This document shows positions 5,863 through 9,353 of a DNA stretch of 9,353 nucleotides, piece after piece. Below the pieces are notes generated by a model. It searched no databases and was not told where the DNA came from. It saw nothing but the letters and a program-made list of their open reading frames with translations. Made by a program: the position numbers and the translations under genes. Position 1 is the first letter of the stretch; every line of letters starts with the position of its first letter. Source of the DNA: Paracoccaceae bacterium (lineage in GTDB: Bacteria; Pseudomonadota; Alphaproteobacteria; Rhodobacterales; Rhodobacteraceae); the NCBI GenBank assembly GCA_003545125.1, contig DQCI01000236.1, positions 1 to 9,353 on the forward strand, written 5' to 3'.

Positions 5863-7164
5863 TTATTGTAGCCTGATGGTCCAGTGTCGGTCGGCTGCTC
5901 CGGGCTCCGACACCTGCGTCGAAGCGCTCAGCACCCCCGGCGGTTGTGCGAAGATCAGCTCGCGTGACTGGTTCGGTCCGAGCACCATCGGCGTGGCCAG
6001 CGAGCTCGACCCAGCGATCCCGCGCCCGATCAGGTCCGCGTCCAGCGTCACCTCGATCGTGCTCAGCGAATGGTTGCGGAAGGTGAGCCCGCACAGGGCT
6101 GCTCCCGTCTGCAGGCTGAACCCGTCCACTGTTTTCGTCGCCGACTGTATGTCGAGGGGTGCGCCACTGAATATCTTCTCGATGCATTCCGTTCTGTCCT
6201 CTGCATAGAGCCCGTTTACCGAGAGGGCGGGCTCGCCGGCGACGCGGAACGCCTGTTCCTTGTCGCCCGAATTACCCAGCAGAGTGGAACTGACAGAGCC
6301 GTTCGGGAGGACCGGCATGAAAAAAACGAAAAGGCCGACGGCCGCGAGGCCCGCGATACCCCAGAGCCAGGCCGGACCGCCCCGCTTGCGGCGCGGATCG
6401 GGACGCGGACCGGCGGTGCCGTCTGCGGCCTGATTTGCGGCCTGATTTGCGGCGTTACCGGTGGCGGGCAGCTCGGCGGCGGGTGCCTGCACGACGCGGC
6501 CGGTCTCTCGGCTCAGCACCGCGTCGAGCTCCTCGAAATCGGCGATGAAATGAATCGCAATGTCCTCGGCCGCGAAGAGGTCACGCAGTCGCGCCTCTTC
6601 CTCGGGTTCGGCCGTCTTCGGCACGATCGCGATCACGTCGCCGAAATCGGCCCGCCAACCGGCGAGGTTGTCGGCACAGGCAGCGATTTTGCGCGGGATG
6701 TGGTAGTCCGATGGCAAGGGCTTCAGATCGGCATCGACCATGCCGGTGGCCCAGACCAGCGGCACGCGGTCGTCTTGCGCCTTGCCCTCGCCCGCCCGTT
6801 GCGCTGCCTCAAGCCAATGGGCGATCAACACCGGCAATTCCCAGGAGCGGCCGCAGTCGATATCGCCGTCGAGCACAAGTTCGAACGACACGAGCTCGGC
6901 CAGCACGGCCTGTAACGGCCCGCGCACGAAGCGGTCGTAGTCGGAGGAGATCTGCAGGGGCCGGAAATCGCCCTTGAGCGCCACGTAGCTTGCCGGCAAG
7001 CGTTTGCGGCGCTTCAGGCTCTCGATGGTAATCGGTGCGCTGGTGGTGGGAACGATGACGCCGGGGTGCGCCCTAGCGGGGGCCTGTGTACCGATTTCGG
7101 GGCTCACATCTTCGGACGGCCTTGCCGCCGGCGGTCGCACCGCGTGTGAGTCATTCCCTGACAT
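5863..7164 (-). CDS. Single-pass membrane protein with a Lon (S16)-like cytoplasmic domain
   Basis: Three parts are visible. First, an N-terminal disordered tail (1-45) and a domain at about 55-218 whose motif order follows the Lon proteolytic domain: GRSWEL (105-110) in the place of the catalytic-serine GPSAG motif, ATGMVDADLKPLP (139-151) for the Lon TGEI...LP strand-turn, RKIAA (158-162) for the KEKLLAA helix, GDVIAIVPK (175-183) for the VLIP strand, and IHFIADFEELDAVL (204-217) for the terminal strand and helix. Second, an Ala/Gln/Pro linker ending in RRKRGG and a transmembrane helix at about 265-284; the basic residues on its N-side put the first domain in the cytoplasm. Third, a periplasmic domain at about 300-433 with Cys327 and Cys358. 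Ser107 is in place, but the catalytic lysine position appears to hold Arg158, with Lys159 next to it. There is no AAA+ ATPase domain here. An in-frame TGA two codons upstream fixes the ATG at 7164. The Lon resemblance is by eye only; the gene itself is clear. Confidence 0.85.
   Translation of the reverse strand: MSGNDSHAVRPPAARPSEDVSPEIGTQAPARAHPGVIVPTTSAPITIESLKRRKRLPASYVALKGDFRPLQISSDYDRFVRGPLQAVLAELVSFELVLDGDIDCGRSWELPVLIAHWLEAAQRAGEGKAQDDRVPLVWATGMVDADLKPLPSDYHIPRKIAACADNLAGWRADFGDVIAIVPKTAEPEEEARLRDLFAAEDIAIHFIADFEELDAVLSRETGRVVQAPAAELPATGNAANQAANQAADGTAGPRPDPRRKRGGPAWLWGIAGLAAVGLFVFFMPVLPNGSVSSTLLGNSGDKEQAFRVAGEPALSVNGLYAEDRTECIEKIFSGAPLDIQSATKTVDGFSLQTGAALCGLTFRNHSLSTIEVTLDADLIGRGIAGSSSLATPMVLGPNQSRELIFAQPPGVLSASTQVSEPGAADRHWTIRLQ
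6427..6450 (-). repeat. Two tandem 12-nt units coding ANQA-ANQA
   Basis: The unit ggcctgatttgc occurs twice without change inside the 433-aa gene. It encodes the repeated Ala-Asn-Gln-Ala segment in the linker just before the transmembrane helix (about residues 238-247). It is a likely replication-slippage site where linker length may vary between strains without changing the frame. Confidence 0.8.
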
Positions 7165-7198
7165 AAATCAGTCATCCCCAAATCCGATTGCAGGCAGG

Positions 7199-7218
7199 CG
7201 CCGGTTCGCGCGCCGGCG
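7199..7218 (-). other. Short GC-rich inverted repeat in the intergenic gap
   Basis: Within the 79-nt gap between the 180-aa and 433-aa genes, CGCCGG and CCGGCG form a 6-bp stem around an 8-nt loop. There is no T tract on the downstream side of the minus transcript, so it does not look like an intrinsic terminator. It may be a weak mRNA hairpin, or chance in GC-rich DNA. I see no convincing promoter in the rest of the gap. Confidence 0.3.
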
Positions 7219-7243
7219 TCAGCCAAAAACCATCCCCATGCCT

Positions 7244-7786
7244 TCACGACAGAATAATTTCCGCCGCCGCATGCCCCAAGATATCAATAACATCCTTGCC
7301 GAACTCCGATTTTGGATCAAGGCCCAGCATCACGGTTTCGCCAACTGCCTCCGGAAGGGTGATGTTGATGTGGCGCCGATCTTCCTCGACGAAAGCATCC
7401 AGGATCGCGGGCAACCTGGCCGGGTCGGGCCCGGTGATGGTCAGAAAGACGAGGTCGTCTTCATCGATCAGGTTCAACTGGAAGGGACCGATCGTGCGCG
7501 CGGTGTCGCCGGCGGTATGCGCAGCGCGCGCGGCGGGGGAAATCGCCCTCGCCCGGGCGCGCGCCACATGGCGCTGGAGCCTGAGAAGGCCGATCGACAC
7601 CGGGCCGGAGGCTTGGGCTCTGCCAGAGAGAATGTCGCCGAGCGACGGGCGCGCGGCATCGGTGGCGGCGTCGGCGGTCGGGTCGTCGAGCCCGGCCAGG
7701 TCGCGACGGGCGCGCCGGTCGGAAAAAGCGGTTTCGGCGGCCGTGAGGGCTGCGGTGTCGAGGTCCGTGGGAAGTTGGATCGGCAT
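7244..7786 (-). CDS. Small soluble protein of unknown family (180 aa)
   Basis: I do not recognise this protein. It has no signal peptide or membrane segment. The N-terminal part (about 1-95) is rich in Ala, Arg and Asp, looks helical, and includes the basic stretch RHVARARARA at 72-81. The C-terminal part (about 98-180) alternates hydrophobic strands and helices, with FQLNLIDEDDLVFLTITG at 102-119 and FGKDVIDILGHAAAEIIL at 162-179, and looks like a small alpha/beta domain. The start follows the stop of the 498-aa gene by 3 nt. An AGGAGG ribosome site lies inside the end of that gene, about 8 nt before this ATG, which makes the start secure and suggests translational coupling and a shared complex. 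The stop is 79 nt from the start of the membrane protein gene. Alternatives cannot be judged without a profile search. Confidence 0.83.
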   Translation of the reverse strand: MPIQLPTDLDTAALTAAETAFSDRRARRDLAGLDDPTADAATDAARPSLGDILSGRAQASGPVSIGLLRLQRHVARARARAISPAARAAHTAGDTARTIGPFQLNLIDEDDLVFLTITGPDPARLPAILDAFVEEDRRHINITLPEAVGETVMLGLDPKSEFGKDVIDILGHAAAEIILS

Positions 7787-7789
7787 CGG

Positions 7790-9286
7790 TCAGACCTCCT
7801 GCGACTGGGTTTGGCCCTGGGCGGGCGTTTCGAGATAGAGGCGGGTGAAGGCGTCGCGAAAGCGCGCGCGGTCGGCCTCGAAGGCGGACCCCATCTCGGC
7901 GTCGGACGAAAGTCCGCGCCGGAGCGCCTGGCTGTAGCCGCGCAGGGCGGCGTTGACGGAAATCAGCCCGGTCTCGACCCCTTTGAAAGCCGTGGCCAGT
8001 TGTTCGGGCGGCCGGTCGAAGCTTTTCGAGCGCTTCTTTTTCAGGAGCACGACCCCCGCCTCGCGAATCTCGGCGAGACGCGCGTCCTCGGTGTCCTGGC
8101 CGATGCGCAGGGCAAGGGCGATCTTCATCCAGTCTGTCATGGCACTCTCCAGAGCTTGCAGGTCCGAGGCCAGGTCGCTGTAGCCGCGTGCCTCGGAGCA
8201 GTGGACCCGCTCCTCGATCGGCAACAGCGCCTTGCCTGTCCTCAGGCTATTGGAAAGCGCAGACTGAATTGGGTGGAAGGCAAGTAGGCGGGCCGTCGCG
8301 CGCGGCAATGAGACGCCAAACGCGCCCGCCTGCATGATCGGCGAGAGCAGCGCGCGCTCCTTCTGCTTGACGATCTTGAGCTCGCCCTCGGCAATGGATT
8401 TGAGCGCCTCCTCGGCGGTTTGCGGCACCGGCGGGGTCTCTTCGGGCAGCGCCGCGGCGGTGGCCTCGCCGTCGTGCTCGTCGGTGAACGGGTCGTCCGG
8501 CTCGACCGAGAGCTCTTTCTGGAGGCCAGGGTGGGTGGCGTCGAGACCCTTCTCCATCGCCGCCCGGGTCACCGCCTCGGAAAGCGCGGCGGCATAGTCG
8601 CGAAGCCCATAGAAACTGGCGGCGTAGGTCCGAAAGATGGTGTTGTCCTGCGACATCCAGAACGCGAACGGGGTGTCGTCGTCGATGATGTCGCCCAGGC
8701 CATGAGTGAAGCCGCGGATCACCGTGAAGGTGGCGTTGGCGCGGGAATCGTCGAAATGGGTCTCACGGTAGCGGTAGAGGAGCTTGGCGAAAGCGCGGGT
8801 GGCCTCGCCGACGGGGTCGGTACCCTGGGCGGGGTATTCACGCAGCGGGTCGAGCATGTCGACCATAGTGGGCCCGTGGGCGAAGTCGTCGCAGCTCACC
8901 ACGAACTCGAGCAGCTTCTGCACCAGGCGCACGCGGAACGGGCTGAGCCGGAAGGTGCCGCGCTTGTCTTTGAGGTAGAGCGAACCGTCATCGTTGCGCC
9001 CGACGCCCGCCTCGTCGCAATCGCGCAGCGCCGCAAGGATGTCGGCCGGCGCGAGCCAGAGCAGATCGAGGCAGGTGGCCAGGGCCAGCTCGGTGCGTGC
9101 CAGCGCCTGCATGAGGGCGGCCAGCGCCCAGGCGGGCTTGTCGCGGTTGTTGTCCCAGCCTTGCGCGATGGTGGCGGCGAGTGCGAGCTTGAACCGGTCG
9201 CTGCAGCGGCCGTCGTCGGTTACGGCGCGAAAGTCGGACCGCGCCGCTACCGACCAGGTGAAGAGTGTGTCTTCGGTATTCGCCAT
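7790..9286 (-). CDS. Large soluble protein of unknown family (498 aa)
   Basis: I do not recognise this protein. It has no signal peptide and no membrane segment, so it is probably cytoplasmic. It looks mostly alpha-helical and has two parts. Residues 1-250 form a folded region rich in Trp and aromatic residues, for example WDNNRDKPAW at 44-53 and PFAFWMSQDN at 206-215. An acidic, Pro/Ala-rich linker follows at about 255-300. Residues 300-485 form a charged helical region that contains KKKRSKSF at 416-423. No Walker A, protease or nuclease motif is visible. The ATG at 9286 has GGAAG six nt upstream (9293-9297) and sits 3 nt after the probable stop of the preceding gene. Its own stop is 3 nt before the next start, and its last codons carry that gene's AGGAGG site, so the two are probably made together. 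It may be a scaffold or adaptor for the membrane protein downstream, but that is inference from position only. Confidence 0.85.
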   Translation of the reverse strand: MANTEDTLFTWSVAARSDFRAVTDDGRCSDRFKLALAATIAQGWDNNRDKPAWALAALMQALARTELALATCLDLLWLAPADILAALRDCDEAGVGRNDDGSLYLKDKRGTFRLSPFRVRLVQKLLEFVVSCDDFAHGPTMVDMLDPLREYPAQGTDPVGEATRAFAKLLYRYRETHFDDSRANATFTVIRGFTHGLGDIIDDDTPFAFWMSQDNTIFRTYAASFYGLRDYAAALSEAVTRAAMEKGLDATHPGLQKELSVEPDDPFTDEHDGEATAAALPEETPPVPQTAEEALKSIAEGELKIVKQKERALLSPIMQAGAFGVSLPRATARLLAFHPIQSALSNSLRTGKALLPIEERVHCSEARGYSDLASDLQALESAMTDWMKIALALRIGQDTEDARLAEIREAGVVLLKKKRSKSFDRPPEQLATAFKGVETGLISVNAALRGYSQALRRGLSSDAEMGSAFEADRARFRDAFTRLYLETPAQGQTQSQEV

Positions 9287-9289
9287 CGC

Positions 9290-9353
9290 TCACTTCCGCC
9301 TGGGGTGTTCTGGTTTCAGGCCGCCGTCCTGGCCCGCCGTATTGGTCCGCCGT
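9290..9353 (-). CDS. 3' end of an upstream gene (partial, tentative)
   Basis: One minus-strand frame is open from the right edge to a TGA at 9292-9290. It would encode 20 C-terminal residues ending PEHPRRK. About 15 of the 20 codons end in G or C, as in the neighbouring genes. The stop lies 3 nt before the ATG of the next gene, and that gene's GGAAG ribosome site falls inside these last codons, which is the usual arrangement for translational coupling. A second frame with a TGA at 9318-9316 uses more A-ending and rare codons (ATA, AGG, GGA) and is less likely. The stretch is too short to name a family, and the gene may not be real. Confidence 0.4.
   Translation of the reverse strand, partial: RRTNTAGQDGGLKPEHPRRK

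Noticed and set aside
5852..6187. N-terminal extension of the 217-aa gene, giving 329 aa
   Set aside because: It overlaps the end of the membrane protein gene; ATG 5851 has a good ribosome site and a signal peptide.
4070..6208. Plus-strand open frame of 712 aa
   Set aside because: It is antisense to the protease, the 217-aa gene and part of the membrane protein gene, all of which have clear domains, signal peptides or ribosome sites. Its composition is shadow-like.
7199..7218. Inverted repeat considered as a terminator separating two operons
   Set aside because: It has only a 6-bp stem and no T tract on the downstream side.
7004..8287. Plus-strand open frame of 427 aa, with similar plus-strand frames at 2004-3032 and 3082-4164
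   Set aside because: All are opposite well-supported minus-strand genes and show no recognisable motif; they reflect scarcity of stops in GC-rich DNA.
8988..9293. Minus-strand frame of 101 aa starting at GTG 9293
   Set aside because: It overlaps the start of the 498-aa gene in another frame and reads as a His/Arg/Gly-rich shadow.

Overview
The window is GC-rich, with mostly G or C at third codon positions. It looks like chromosomal DNA of an alphaproteobacterium, perhaps of the Maricaulales/Rhodobacterales/Rhizobiales type. This rests on codon bias, Ala-rich signal peptides and a secreted CxxCH-domain type I associate with that class; it is an impression, not a database result. All supported genes lie on the minus strand, so the operon reads from the right end of the window to the left. 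I see no tRNA, rRNA, CRISPR array, transposase or integrase.

In transcription order: the last codons of an upstream gene (9290-9353, tentative); a 498-aa soluble protein of unknown family; a tightly coupled 180-aa soluble protein of unknown family; a 433-aa single-pass membrane protein with a cytoplasmic domain resembling the Lon (S16) protease fold and a small periplasmic domain; a 217-aa secreted protein that appears to be a paralogue of that periplasmic domain; a 349-aa secreted trypsin-like serine protease with an intact His/Asp/Ser triad; a 313-aa OmpA-type peptidoglycan-binding protein with a long acidic tail; a 342-aa secreted protein with a possible CsgG/FlgO-like N-terminal domain; a 241-aa secreted SH3-like protein ending in a Cys-rich CxxCH module; and a 311-aa secreted SH3-like plus YceI (lipocalin-like) protein. 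A strong intrinsic terminator follows at 119-147, and nothing is recognisable in 1-118.

Spacing is 3 to 11 nt between several genes in the first half and about 40 to 130 nt in the second half, including one perfect 9-bp intercistronic hairpin. No internal promoter or terminator is convincing, so the simplest reading is one long operon. The gene order runs from cytosolic proteins, through a membrane-spanning protein, to seven consecutive exported proteins.

The best candidate for something undescribed is the operon as a whole: an envelope-spanning assembly with a Lon-like sensor or protease on the cytoplasmic face, a trypsin-like protease and a peptidoglycan anchor in the periplasm, and several partner proteins built from re-used modules (two copies of a disulfide-linked beta domain, two copies of an SH3-like domain). 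No function can be assigned from sequence alone. Stress surveillance, a conflict or defence system, and an export or assembly machine all remain open.
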